From the NCBI GenBank assembly GCA_020635955.1, contig JACJYW010000004.1:248001-312000 (forward strand): a stretch of 64,000 nucleotides of DNA, read 5' to 3'. Made by a program: the position numbers and the translations under genes. Position 1 is the stretch's first letter. Each line of letters opens with the position of its first letter. The notes under the pieces were generated by a model. The model was not told the origin of the DNA. It saw nothing but the letters and a program-made list of their open reading frames with translations, and searched no databases. The DNA is from Crocinitomicaceae bacterium (GTDB lineage Bacteria; Bacteroidota; Bacteroidia; Flavobacteriales_D; Crocinitomicaceae). This document shows positions 8,176-16,080 of this stretch, one piece after another.

Positions 8176-9786
8176 TATCCAGGCAGAATAACCCGTTTGA
8201 TCCTTCACGTCTATTACTCCCTTCTCTGCTTCTTCTCTTGAATTATAACAATTGGCAGATACATAGTTCAATTGACCATTGATCACTGAAGCCGGATAGC
8301 CTTTATCCATCAGTTCTTTTTGGCGTTTATTTGCATTTTCTAACACTGAAAATGATCCAGCAATGACATGATATTTGCAACCTGCAGTTGGTTGTTGAAT
8401 TACTTTTTTGAATTCTTTTTTTACAAGCCAGTTTTGCTGTTCTTTTTGAATTAGAATGTTCATTGGTTTCACCTCTATCTCTTCCGCTACCTCAACTTCT
8501 ATTGAATCTTCTATAGTAGCCTCAACCAAAGTCTCCTCATCTTTTTCTTCTCTATCTCCATTCCGGATCACCTGATGATTAGTTGCCCAAAAAGAAGAAA
8601 GATCAAAACCAAAAAGTGAAGTGCCATTTTCCAATGAATCTAAATGAAAATCTTTGAACACCTCTATTTTACCTGAATAGCACGCTACCCATATTTCAGA
8701 ATCGTCCCAATTTCCGCAAATCCCGATTGGATGTTCTCCTGTGTTGATCTTCTCAACCACCTCCATTTTTCGAGTATCGATCTTTGAAAAAGCATTATCA
8801 AAATAGTTGACCACATAGAGATAATCTCCTGATGGTGAAAGACACATACTTCTTGGTCCACTGCTAGTTTTGCAGGTAGAACGTTCTTTCGTATGTCGGT
8901 TATACTTGAGCACCGAATTACCGGAATTTAAAGACACATACATGACGGAATCATTATTCCCCAGTATCAAATGACGAGGAGATCTACCCACGTTTTCAAT
9001 GTAATTCACATCATAGGTTGACAAATCTATCTCAGCAATTTTGGTAGACCCCATAACCGTTACAAAAGCCTTTTTTGAATCTGAAGTAATATCAATGCCA
9101 CGGGGATGAGCACCAACTTTAACCGTCTTTACTTGCTTTTCTGTTTTAAGATCAACAACAGATATATCTCCACTGCTCCAGTTAGATACCAACAACTTAG
9201 ATTGATCGTCCGAGATAGCTAAAAATTTGGGCACGGCACCTACGGCTACAACATTTTCTATTTCAAATGAACTGGTATTGATCTTATAAAGGAAACCCGG
9301 ATCATATTGAGAACCATTACAAGCATCACAACCAGGATGATCAAAACCATCTCCCTCCATGGTATAATTAGAAACCCAAAGATATTTACCATCCTTAGTG
9401 AAAGCTGCTTCAACCGGACCTCCCAGATAGTTTTGATCTTCGTAATTGGTATATCCGTATGAATTGAGATTTACGGCATCCTTGATCTTTGCCACCCTTT
9501 TACCATCTGAATTGTAAACCGTAATGGTATGTCTGTACATCATGTTCTGAGCAGAGAACAGTCCGGTTCCTGAAGATACGATAGATTTTGGTGAGATCCC
9601 ATCTTTGATCTCAAGCTTCTTAATGATGCGGGATTGAGCTTGAAGCTGAAACGATAAAAAAAAGATTATGACTCCAAAATAAGTTGAAGTTCTTTGATAC
9701 CATCTACCTTTTCTACTTCCCCATTCTTTTGGTAAGCATAAGTAAGATTGGTCAACATTCTTTTCAATATGTCCGTATTTGAACAC
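8164..9786 (-). CDS. Exported YncE-like beta-propeller protein with C-terminal SPOR domain
   Basis: The frame encodes 540 residues. A signal-peptide-like stretch (VIIFFLSFQLQAQ) ends at residue 51. A seven-bladed YncE/NHL-like propeller (about 60-370) contains repeats such as SDISVVDLKTEKQVKTVKVGAHPRGIDI, here only cited in part, for example VKVGAHPRGI and INTGEHPIGI. An acidic linker (about 395-450) leads to a SPOR domain (about 470-540; KYHVIAGSFSVLENA) of the type that binds denuded septal peptidoglycan. The start is doubtful. The only ATG (9786) makes the gene overlap its upstream neighbour by 121 bases, yet no later ATG, GTG or TTG precedes the signal peptide. A non-canonical ATA at 9669 overlapping the upstream TAA would leave too short a signal. 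Role unknown; a septum- or wall-linked propeller is inferred. Confidence 0.7.
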   Translation of the reverse strand: MFKYGHIEKNVDQSYLCLPKEWGSRKGRWYQRTSTYFGVIIFFLSFQLQAQSRIIKKLEIKDGISPKSIVSSGTGLFSAQNMMYRHTITVYNSDGKRVAKIKDAVNLNSYGYTNYEDQNYLGGPVEAAFTKDGKYLWVSNYTMEGDGFDHPGCDACNGSQYDPGFLYKINTSSFEIENVVAVGAVPKFLAISDDQSKLLVSNWSSGDISVVDLKTEKQVKTVKVGAHPRGIDITSDSKKAFVTVMGSTKIAEIDLSTYDVNYIENVGRSPRHLILGNNDSVMYVSLNSGNSVLKYNRHTKERSTCKTSSGPRSMCLSPSGDYLYVVNYFDNAFSKIDTRKMEVVEKINTGEHPIGICGNWDDSEIWVACYSGKIEVFKDFHLDSLENGTSLFGFDLSSFWATNHQVIRNGDREEKDEETLVEATIEDSIEVEVAEEIEVKPMNILIQKEQQNWLVKKEFKKVIQQPTAGCKYHVIAGSFSVLENANKRQKELMDKGYPASVINGQLNYVSANCYNSREEAEKGVIDVKDQTGYSAWILKR

Positions 9787-10559
9787 GGCTCGAAATAGTT
9801 CTTTTGTAAAGGCAGATTTAAACTGCGCAAGTAATTTTCAATTTCGTTGTGATCGAAGATCCTTCCTTTACTAAATGGATTGATGTAGAACAAAATATTT
9901 CTATCATCATGCATACCCAACATTTTCAAGGTTTGAAACTCATCTACAAATCCCAACACGAAATGATTAGGCAAATTTACGCCATAAATTGGTATTTGTA
10001 AACGTTGAGCAATAACCGAGTAAAGAATTGATAAGGAAAGAGGGTTCCCTTTCTTTGAGCTGATCACCTGATTGATATATGAATTCTCAGCTGCGTAAAA
10101 ATCACTTTTGCTTGATTGAAAACCACAGATATCAAAGATCACATGATTAAATATCTTAACGATCTCAAACGCAGTATTCTCTTCATTGATCTCTAACCAA
10201 ACCTTTTGTTTGATTGCTTCCAGTTCTCTATCCACCTTTTTCTCATCTATGTCTGGAAACTGGAATCTGGAAATAATGATAGAACCTTTTAAAAGATCTC
10301 TGGTTGATGACTCACGCCATTTTAAAAGATCATGTTTTACTTCATTGAATTGGATCTCTTTTAAGATCGTTTGAAGGCGATCTTCATGGCCATCATTGAA
10401 ACGCAATTGTTGCGACCACTGATCAAGAGTATTTTCTATAGTTGGAACAACCTCAGTACCCAGTTGCACCAGACGATCCTTCACATGCCCATAGACATTT
10501 GGATCAGGGTCTTCAACCAGCCTTATCAAGGCCGTTATCTGACTTGTATCGGTTTTCAT
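9666..10559 (-). CDS. SirB1-type transglutaminase-like protein
   Basis: Start chosen at ATG 10559 because GGAGGT sits at ideal spacing upstream; the GTG at 10574 lies in front of that site. The 297-residue protein has an N-terminal helical repeat region (about 1-90) and a transglutaminase-like core of the SirB1/Transglut_core2 family (PF13369): KKGNPLSLSILYSVIAQRL, then PIYGVNLPNHFVLGF. The usual catalytic cysteine of transglutaminases is not obvious at the GNPLSLS position, as is common in this family. The biochemical role of SirB1-like proteins is not settled. The C-terminus (LKRMLTNLTYAYQ) fits the family, so the overlap with the following gene is a problem of that gene's start, not of this end. 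Confidence 0.8.
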   Translation of the reverse strand: MKTDTSQITALIRLVEDPDPNVYGHVKDRLVQLGTEVVPTIENTLDQWSQQLRFNDGHEDRLQTILKEIQFNEVKHDLLKWRESSTRDLLKGSIIISRFQFPDIDEKKVDRELEAIKQKVWLEINEENTAFEIVKIFNHVIFDICGFQSSKSDFYAAENSYINQVISSKKGNPLSLSILYSVIAQRLQIPIYGVNLPNHFVLGFVDEFQTLKMLGMHDDRNILFYINPFSKGRIFDHNEIENYLRSLNLPLQKNYFEPCSNTDILKRMLTNLTYAYQKNGEVEKVDGIKELQLILES

Positions 10560-10573
10560 TGTTTCCACCTCCA

Positions 10574-10581
10574 CAAATGTA
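10574..10581 (-). promoter_or_regulatory. -7 element upstream of the SirB1-like gene
   Basis: TACATTTG on the reverse strand matches TAnnTTTG exactly and ends 14 bases before the chosen ATG at 10559. The predicted transcript would begin just before the GGAGGT ribosome-binding site. No clear -33 element seen. Confidence 0.4.
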
Positions 10582-10663
10582 CGGTGGTACTTCCCGGCTT
10601 CAGTTTACATGATTTAAATGTTTTTCACGTTGAAATGTTAGTTTACCTCAACTAAAACAAGAG

Positions 10664-10676
10664 TAGACTTAGTCTA
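10664..10676. other. Perfect 13-base palindrome in the gap between nucleoside phosphorylase and SirB1-like genes
   Basis: TAGACT-T-AGTCTA is a perfect inverted repeat in the 147-base gap between the two genes. It lacks a GC-rich stem and a T tract, so it is unlikely to be an intrinsic terminator. It could be a small operator half-site pair or chance. The rest of the gap shows nothing else apart from the -7 element nearer the SirB1-like gene. Confidence 0.3.
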
Positions 10677-10706
10677 ATAAATTGATTTACAGATGTTTAA
10701 TTATGG

Positions 10707-11585
10707 TTAATTTTGCGCACCACTTAAGCGATCAAGTACGGTTTTGATCAATTCTTTCATCTGTTCGTGATAATCCGGCATGAATTTATTGGAATATCTA
10801 TTTGCCAAAACAAGGCAGCATGTAACGGCGTTATGTCCTAAAGCAGAAGAAAGCGCATATAACGCAGATGTTTCCATTTCTAAATTAGTAGCTCTTACAC
10901 CATTCCATTTGAATTTTCTAAGATTTTCTTTGAAATCAGGAATACTTAAGGGAATTCGAATTGCTCTACCCTGAGGGCCATAGAAACCATTTGCAGTTGT
11001 TGTAATTCCTGCTTCCATTCCTTCTGCCAGAAGATTGGTAAGTCTATCGCTACTTTTTTTGATATAGGGATAGTTGAGTTTATCACCCCAACTAGCTTCC
11101 TTTATGAAGGAATTAATAGCATGCTTCTCATCCTCTGAATAAGGGATCTGATAAAAGTTAGCTACACCATCCAAGCCGATTGCGTATCTGGAAAGCACGT
11201 ATGAACCCGGCTCAATATCTTCCTGCAAGGCTCCACAAGTTCCAATTCTTATAAAATCCAGAGAAACCTTTTCATCTTTTTCCTTTCTGTTTTCCAGATC
11301 TATATTCACCACTGCATCTATCTCATTCAGCACAATATCCACATTATCTGTTCCAATACCTGTTGAAACCACGGACATTGGCATACCATTATATACACCA
11401 GTCAATGAATAGAATTCTCGGTTATTCTTTCTGAAATTAACTTCCTGAAAAAAAGATCCTACAAGTTCAACCCTGTTCTGATCTCCAACCAGAATGATAG
11501 TTTGAGCCAGATCGCCCGGACCAATACCCAAATGATAGATTTTTCCGTCTTTATCCAGCGTTAATTCAGATGCTTCAAATGCCAT
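10707..11585 (-). CDS. Nucleoside phosphorylase (uridine/purine phosphorylase family)
   Basis: A 292-residue member of the PNP_UDP_1 superfamily, which splits nucleosides with phosphate into base and ribose-1-phosphate for salvage. The N-terminal YHLGIGPGDLAQTIILVGDQNRV includes the phosphate-binding Gly/Asp/Arg region (quoted in part: LVGDQNRV). FIRIGTCGAL is the conserved core strand-loop. TNLEMETSALY contains the Glu-Met-Glu motif that holds the ribose. The length is close to that of bacterial uridine phosphorylases, but the base specificity cannot be fixed by eye. The gene ends 147 bases before the SirB1-like gene and begins 3 bases after bshC, with which it is probably co-transcribed. 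Confidence 0.85.
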   Translation of the reverse strand: MAFEASELTLDKDGKIYHLGIGPGDLAQTIILVGDQNRVELVGSFFQEVNFRKNNREFYSLTGVYNGMPMSVVSTGIGTDNVDIVLNEIDAVVNIDLENRKEKDEKVSLDFIRIGTCGALQEDIEPGSYVLSRYAIGLDGVANFYQIPYSEDEKHAINSFIKEASWGDKLNYPYIKKSSDRLTNLLAEGMEAGITTTANGFYGPQGRAIRIPLSIPDFKENLRKFKWNGVRATNLEMETSALYALSSALGHNAVTCCLVLANRYSNKFMPDYHEQMKELIKTVLDRLSGAQN

Positions 11586-11588
11586 GAT

Positions 11589-13178
11589 CTATATTTCTAT
11601 TGTTCTAATGAAAGGAGTATTATCTGCTTTCAAGTTAGACAGAATTTTTTGTATAAAATCGGCATCACGAATGATATACAACAAAAAGTTCTCATAACGC
11701 TCTTGAAAACTACCCTCCGGAAAGAAAGCATCTCTTAATTTCACCAACTGCTGTTGGGTTTTTTCGTGCTTTAATTTTTCACTCTTTATCAGTCTAGCCT
11801 CAATCTTTTCAATGGTTTTATTCATTTTAGCAAACTCTGCTTCTACCATAGAATGTAAACCCGGATCAATTTGGGCTACTTTATCCAGAATGGAGTCTTT
11901 CGCCTTTATCATAAATGCATTTGCATCCTCTAAATGAAGTTCGGCTTCAGCTTGATTAATTGCAATATCTTTTATCAATTGATCCACTCCAATTCGTAGA
12001 TCCAATAGATCGACATCCAGGTTATCCAACAATTCCTTTTGCTTTTGCGTGTACAGAAGCACTGAATCTCTAACTCTGAGCAATGGCATTTGCAATTCTA
12101 CCATATTGAATAGCTCACCCAATTGTAACCAGTACCCTATCTCACCTCCTCCACCAACATAAGCTAAATTAGGCAGGATGGTTTCTTGATATAAGGGTCT
12201 AAACAATGCATTTGGCGAAAAAGAACCAGGTTGATCCGCTATCATTTCGCTCAGGTCTTCAGCTGAATAGATCTCGTCACCTATTGACAATCCTCCATCT
12301 TCTTTAGCAACCCTAACTCTTTGACCATTTTCTTTTATTTGAAAAAGATTGCAACCTCTAACAAAAACCTGCTGATGAAAGCCATTGTTCTCCAGATACT
12401 CATTTGTTTTCATCACGCACTCGTATCCAATCTCTTCCTCTACCTCTCTTTGCATTATTCTTGTAAAATGAGATTTAAGAGCAGGATCATCTCCATCCAA
12501 AATGACTAAACCGTAGCTTCCAAAAAGATCATTGTATAACGCTCTAGTGGCAGCTGCCAAATCACCATTTTCCTTGTAAAAGGATGTTAATTTTTTAATT
12601 ACCTGTTGTGCAGCAGGATCATGAAACTTATCTTCTACTAAGGACAGGAATTCTGACATGGAATCAGTTTTTAATCTTCCAACAATCACATCATTTTGAT
12701 CATCCTTATTCCAACTTATTTTTTCTTTAAAGAGATTGATATGATTGATCTCTTCAAAATCATGATCTTCGGTAGCTAACCAAAATACCGGAACAAAATC
12801 ATACTCTGTAAATCGATCATTCAATTCATTGGTTAAACTAACAACCTCTAGTATTTTGTAAATGGTATAAAGCGGACCTGTTAGCAAGTTCAATTGGTGC
12901 CCGGTAGTGATCGTAAATGTATTTTCATTTGCTAAAAGATCTATATTTCTTTTCGAAGCATCAGACAATTTTATTTCCTGATTTTGCAATCTTAAGGCAC
13001 TTACCAGATCTTTTCTAATCTCTGAACTATATTCCTTACTACGAATGATAGTTTCGATCTTAGCAAGATCAAAGAATTCAGTCACCAAAGGTTCTACTGT
13101 ATTTTTCTCTTCAATAAGATCTCTGATCAATTGAGAGGAGAACTTCAATTCTTCAAATGAATAATTGGATTTTAGCAT
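11589..13178 (-). CDS. bshC: Bacillithiol biosynthesis cysteine-adding enzyme BshC
   Basis: A 529-residue protein, close to the roughly 540 residues of Bacillus BshC. BshC adds cysteine to glucosaminyl-malate in the last step of bacillithiol synthesis. Diagnostic stretches are TITTGHQLNLLTGPLYTIYK and PVFWLATEDHDFEEINH. The Rossmann-like core is followed by a long helical coiled coil (about 375-475; many Lys/Glu/Leu such as MNKTIEKIEARLIKSEKL). BshA and BshB are not in this window, as is usual because the three genes are scattered in Bacteroidota. A strong terminator lies just upstream of this gene, so it should have its own promoter. The imperfect element TAATTTCG close to its start is a candidate. 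Confidence 0.93.
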   Translation of the reverse strand: MLKSNYSFEELKFSSQLIRDLIEEKNTVEPLVTEFFDLAKIETIIRSKEYSSEIRKDLVSALRLQNQEIKLSDASKRNIDLLANENTFTITTGHQLNLLTGPLYTIYKILEVVSLTNELNDRFTEYDFVPVFWLATEDHDFEEINHINLFKEKISWNKDDQNDVIVGRLKTDSMSEFLSLVEDKFHDPAAQQVIKKLTSFYKENGDLAAATRALYNDLFGSYGLVILDGDDPALKSHFTRIMQREVEEEIGYECVMKTNEYLENNGFHQQVFVRGCNLFQIKENGQRVRVAKEDGGLSIGDEIYSAEDLSEMIADQPGSFSPNALFRPLYQETILPNLAYVGGGGEIGYWLQLGELFNMVELQMPLLRVRDSVLLYTQKQKELLDNLDVDLLDLRIGVDQLIKDIAINQAEAELHLEDANAFMIKAKDSILDKVAQIDPGLHSMVEAEFAKMNKTIEKIEARLIKSEKLKHEKTQQQLVKLRDAFFPEGSFQERYENFLLYIIRDADFIQKILSNLKADNTPFIRTIEI

Positions 13179-13196
13179 GATGCGAAATTACGATTT

Positions 13197-13227
13197 AAAC
13201 AAAAAATGGACGATATAAATCGTCCAT
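13197..13227 (-). terminator. Rho-independent terminator after the four-helix membrane protein gene
   Basis: On the reverse strand, ATGGACGAT and ATCGTCCAT form a perfect 9-bp stem (13206-13227) around a 4-base loop, followed by TTTTTGTTT. It lies 24 bases beyond the stop of the gene at 13251-13697 and in front of bshC, separating the two transcription units. Confidence 0.88.
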
Positions 13228-13250
13228 CCTTGCAAATATTTTAGCGTATG

Positions 13251-13697
13251 TTATGTGTTTAGTTTTTTCAAATTCATTCCAAATCCAGCAATGAACAAAA
13301 CAGAGATCAAGCCACAAACTGCTCCCTGAACCGTTTCACCAAGGATCCAGTAGATCAAATAAGCCCAGATAAGATTGGTAATTGCGTAAAAATAAAATCC
13401 ACGTTTCTTACCTCTATGCATCAGCAACGCTCCTATGAAATTAATTACACAAACAATAAAGATCCCCAATGAAACCAGCATTACGTTCCTCATTAATTGG
13501 TCAGATGATAAGGTTGCTGACTCAATCCTATTAACAAATAATCCCCCAAGTGAATTTACCATTAATCCAACGGCCAAAAACAAAAGACCCCAAATGGCAT
13601 TTCCTATGTACGAAATTACGGCTAAGGTCTTAACAATACCTGGAACGCCCTTTGGTTGAGCTGATTCTTCCAATACTTCATCAAATGAATCTGTCAT
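13251..13697 (-). CDS. Four-helix membrane protein, unknown function
   Basis: A 148-residue protein with a short acidic N-terminal tail containing QPKGVPG, then four hydrophobic segments (about 23-48, 68-92, 98-118 and 120-142). The tail and topology resemble small uncharacterised Bacteroidota membrane proteins, but I cannot name a family. It is monocistronic: a good terminator follows, and a divergent cyclophilin gene lies 109 bases upstream. Function unknown; an integral inner-membrane location is the only safe statement. Confidence 0.65.
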   Translation of the reverse strand: MTDSFDEVLEESAQPKGVPGIVKTLAVISYIGNAIWGLLFLAVGLMVNSLGGLFVNRIESATLSSDQLMRNVMLVSLGIFIVCVINFIGALLMHRGKKRGFYFYAITNLIWAYLIYWILGETVQGAVCGLISVLFIAGFGMNLKKLNT

Positions 13698-13806
13698 AGT
13701 TAAGGTTTTATTTCACGAATTAAGCGAAATAATGTCAGATTAAGAAAGGAAAAACCGAATATTTATCCACCGAATTTGTAATCTTGTATTTCCAAATTAT
13801 TAAACA

Positions 13807-14238
13807 ATGAAAGCAACGATAAAAACCAACAAAGGAACTATGGTAGCTGAACTTTATGCTAACGAAACTCCTATTACAGTTCAGAATTTTGCCAAACTAG
13901 CTAAGGAAGGATTTTATGACGGTTTAAAATGGCACCGAGTAATTCCTGATTTCGTTATCCAGGGAGGATGTCCTGATGGGACAGGCGCTGGAGGACCGGG
14001 ATATACAATTAAATGTGAAGTAACTGCCGATAAACAATATCATGATAAAGGCGCTTTATCTATGGCTCATAGAGGAAGAGATACTGGAGGTTCTCAATTC
14101 TTTATTTGTCACAACAGAGATAATACAGCACACTTAGATGGTAACCACACTGTTTTTGGGATGCTAACTGAAGGTTTAGACGTATTGGATGATATCCGTG
14201 AAGGGGATACCATTGATAGTATTACAATAGAAGATTAA
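13807..14238 (+). CDS. Cyclophilin-type peptidylprolyl isomerase (PpiB-like)
   Basis: A compact 143-residue cyclophilin without signal peptide, therefore cytoplasmic. It catalyses cis-trans isomerisation of X-Pro bonds. The catalytic arginine is in WHRVIPDFVIQGG (usual motif FHRVI). GGSQFFICHNR and HLDGNHTVFGML are the conserved ligand-pocket stretches. Some loops of larger cyclophilins are missing, as in bacterial PpiB. A near-consensus -7 element (TAATCTTG, 13779-13786) lies about 20 bases before the ATG. The gene ends 3 bases from the convergent lipoprotein gene. Confidence 0.92.
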   Translation: MKATIKTNKGTMVAELYANETPITVQNFAKLAKEGFYDGLKWHRVIPDFVIQGGCPDGTGAGGPGYTIKCEVTADKQYHDKGALSMAHRGRDTGGSQFFICHNRDNTAHLDGNHTVFGMLTEGLDVLDDIREGDTIDSITIED

Positions 14239-14241
14239 TTT

Positions 14242-14505
14242 CTATTCAGCATCAGAGATCTGTCCGGCAATATCCGGGCATTTCTCTTCTAAAGCTAAAC
14301 TCCATCCTTCATCTGCAAATGTTTCAGGCTTGTATTTCTCCATGACCTGAACATCACACTCATAGAAATTGATGTCAAAATCACCGAATTGATCTTTTTC
14401 CATGCAATCACAAAATTCATTGGCAGCTTTTTCCTGATCTTCAGTATATCCTCCGCATGAAGCTAATAACAATCCAATCGATAAATAGGCAAAAAATCTT
14501 TTCAT
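14242..14505 (-). CDS. Small lipoprotein with paired cysteines
   Basis: An 87-residue protein with a lipoprotein signal ending LLLASC (lipidated Cys at residue 17). The short mature part is acidic and contains CDC (about residues 32-34) plus two further cysteines (ECD, KCP), suggesting two disulfides in the periplasm. Similar tiny lipoproteins with an 'FCDC' pattern occur in Flavobacteriales, but I know no function. It is followed on the other strand by the cyclophilin stop and preceded by a 49-base gap from the DUF721 gene. Confidence 0.65.
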   Translation of the reverse strand: MKRFFAYLSIGLLLASCGGYTEDQEKAANEFCDCMEKDQFGDFDINFYECDVQVMEKYKPETFADEGWSLALEEKCPDIAGQISDAE

Positions 14506-14554
14506 AATAAAGGTGATTTAGTGGCAACTAAAATACAAAAATGATCGAATCTTC

Positions 14555-14854
14555 TTAGGCTAAATAAATATCATCAATTATATCGTAGCCAGAAAGCGCA
14601 TTGACCTTTCTAATGATCTCAGTTCGTTTATACATTAGCTCATCCCTCATTACTGAAGAATTTAACTCAATATAAAGGACCCTGTCTTTGATGTATTTTT
14701 TCTCTGTTCGTTTATCTACAGCATCACCCATCAATTCCCCCCATTGAGCCAACACTGAAGCTTCATGCATTTTTTGATCGATACCCAAAGCTTTCAAATA
14801 GCTTTGCATAGCATCTTTCATTGACTGACCATCCTTATAACGTGATTCGCTCAA
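14555..14854 (-). CDS. DUF721/DciA-like protein
   Basis: A 99-residue protein matching the DUF721 family: SMKDAMQSYLKALGID at the start, VLAQWGELMGDAVDKRT in the middle, then LYIELNSSVMRDEL. The family includes DciA, the ancestral loader of the replicative helicase DnaB in bacteria without DnaC/DnaI. The conserved Trp-Gly is present. Whether this protein loads helicase in this organism is inference from the family. The gene overlaps the 3' end of recF by 20 bases, so the two are surely co-transcribed, linking replication and repair functions. Confidence 0.85.
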   Translation of the reverse strand: MSESRYKDGQSMKDAMQSYLKALGIDQKMHEASVLAQWGELMGDAVDKRTEKKYIKDRVLYIELNSSVMRDELMYKRTEIIRKVNALSGYDIIDDIYLA

Positions 14855-15944
14855 CGGTTCCTCCTTCTACTTTAAATACGAACTTCTCGATATCGATACT
14901 TTTAAATACTTTCTCTATCCGATCAATATCAGTATCTGTAATAAAAACCTGTCCAAAAGCGTGATCTGAAACCAACTTCATCAGGTGTTCTACCCTCAGA
15001 TGATCCAATTTATCGAAAATATCATCTAAAAGCAAGATGGGTTTCATATCCAACAATTTTGAGATCAATTCAAATTGCGCCAGTTTTAATGCTATTAGGA
15101 AAGATTTTTGTTGACCCTGCGAACCATATTTTTTAATGGGATGTTCATGGATCTGAAATATAAGATCATCCTTGTGGATTCCAACTGAAGTATGTCCTGC
15201 ATAAGAATCCTTTCTTCTGGCATCTTCCAATTGTTGGGCAAAATTCCCGTCAGATAACTGTGATTCATAAGAAATAGAGATCAACTCCGCCTTATCTGAG
15301 ATCAGATCAAAATACTTCTGAAAGATGGGTATGAAATCCAATAGGAACTCTGATCGCTTCTTAAAGATCTTCAATCCCAGATCGATCAATTGAGCATCCC
15401 ACACCTCTATATTCTCCTGGTCAAAAATGCGAAGCTCCTGAAATTGCTTGAGTAAAGCATTTCTTTGCTGCAGTACCTTGTTATATCTGATCAGCATATC
15501 CAGATACAAAGGATCATACTGAGAAATAATACTATCAATGAACTTACGGCGTGTTTCACTTCCCTCAATAATGAGATTGGTATCGTAAGGAGAGATCATT
15601 ACAGCAGGAAATTGACCAATATGTTCAGCCAATTTTTCATACTCTTTCTTGTTCCTCTTTACTTTTTTCTTTTGACCCTGCTGAACCGAAACGGTAATAT
15701 TGATCTTCTTTTCCTCTTTGAAATATTCACCACTGAGTAAAAAGAACTTCTCGTCAATCTTAATGTTTTGACGATCTATAGGGTTTAGGAATGATTTACA
15801 AAAGGACAAATAGTAAATAGCATCTAACAAATTCGTTTTGCCTTGCCCATTATTTCCAACAAATACATTGATCTCCGGACTTAATGTTAATCCGGCCTCA
15901 GTATAGTTTTTGAAATTAACTAATGAGAGGAGCTTTAGGTGCAT
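14835..15944 (-). CDS. recF: DNA replication/repair protein RecF
   Basis: A 369-residue SMC-like ATPase that helps RecO/RecR load RecA at gapped DNA. It begins MHLKLLSLVNFKNY, the usual RecF start. Walker A is GNNGQGKTNLLDAI (about residues 30-43), the ABC-type signature is GSQGQQKSFLIALK, and Walker B with D-loop is ILLLDDIFDKLD. The size is normal. A perfect -7 element ends only 5 bases before the ATG, so the mRNA may be leaderless. The gene heads a two-gene operon with the DUF721 gene. It is divergent from an orphan HsdR_N gene across a 133-base quasi-palindromic gap. Confidence 0.94.
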   Translation of the reverse strand: MHLKLLSLVNFKNYTEAGLTLSPEINVFVGNNGQGKTNLLDAIYYLSFCKSFLNPIDRQNIKIDEKFFLLSGEYFKEEKKINITVSVQQGQKKKVKRNKKEYEKLAEHIGQFPAVMISPYDTNLIIEGSETRRKFIDSIISQYDPLYLDMLIRYNKVLQQRNALLKQFQELRIFDQENIEVWDAQLIDLGLKIFKKRSEFLLDFIPIFQKYFDLISDKAELISISYESQLSDGNFAQQLEDARRKDSYAGHTSVGIHKDDLIFQIHEHPIKKYGSQGQQKSFLIALKLAQFELISKLLDMKPILLLDDIFDKLDHLRVEHLMKLVSDHAFGQVFITDTDIDRIEKVFKSIDIEKFVFKVEGGTVERITL

Positions 15945-16080
15945 GAGACAAATTTAGTGTTCAGATTTTAGAACACAGAACACCGAGCTCAGACTTTTTC
16001 AACATAAATAATAAGTTGAGTTAGAAAATGGTCTGTGTTCTGTTCTCTGTTCTCTGTTATCTCACTAAATTTACCTCATG
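15942..16080. repeat. Quasi-palindromic intergenic region between recF and the HsdR_N gene
   Basis: Four pairs of inverted arms share nearly the same centre (about 16006-16011): CATGAG/CTCATG at the two start codons, AAATTTAGTG (15950-15959)/CACTAAATTT (16063-16072), AGAACACAGA (15970-15979)/TCTGTGTTCT (16032-16041) and TCAAC (15999-16003)/GTTGA (16015-16019). The right side also carries three tandem 7-base units, TCTGTTC, TCTGTTC, TCTGTTA (16039-16059), and the left side about two copies of GAACACA. It could be two mirrored promoters, a protein-binding array or the remains of a small inverted element. Confidence 0.6.
15949..15956 (-). promoter_or_regulatory. -7 element immediately upstream of recF
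   Basis: TAAATTTG on the reverse strand, an exact TAnnTTTG match, 4 bases upstream of the recF ATG. Transcription would begin at or next to the start codon. The same bases form one arm of the inverted repeat described for this gap. Confidence 0.45.

Noticed and set aside
16039..16059. Short tandem TCTGTTC units as a possible CRISPR or iteron array
   Set aside because: Units of 7 bases with no spacers and only three copies; not a CRISPR, and no replication initiator gene is nearby.
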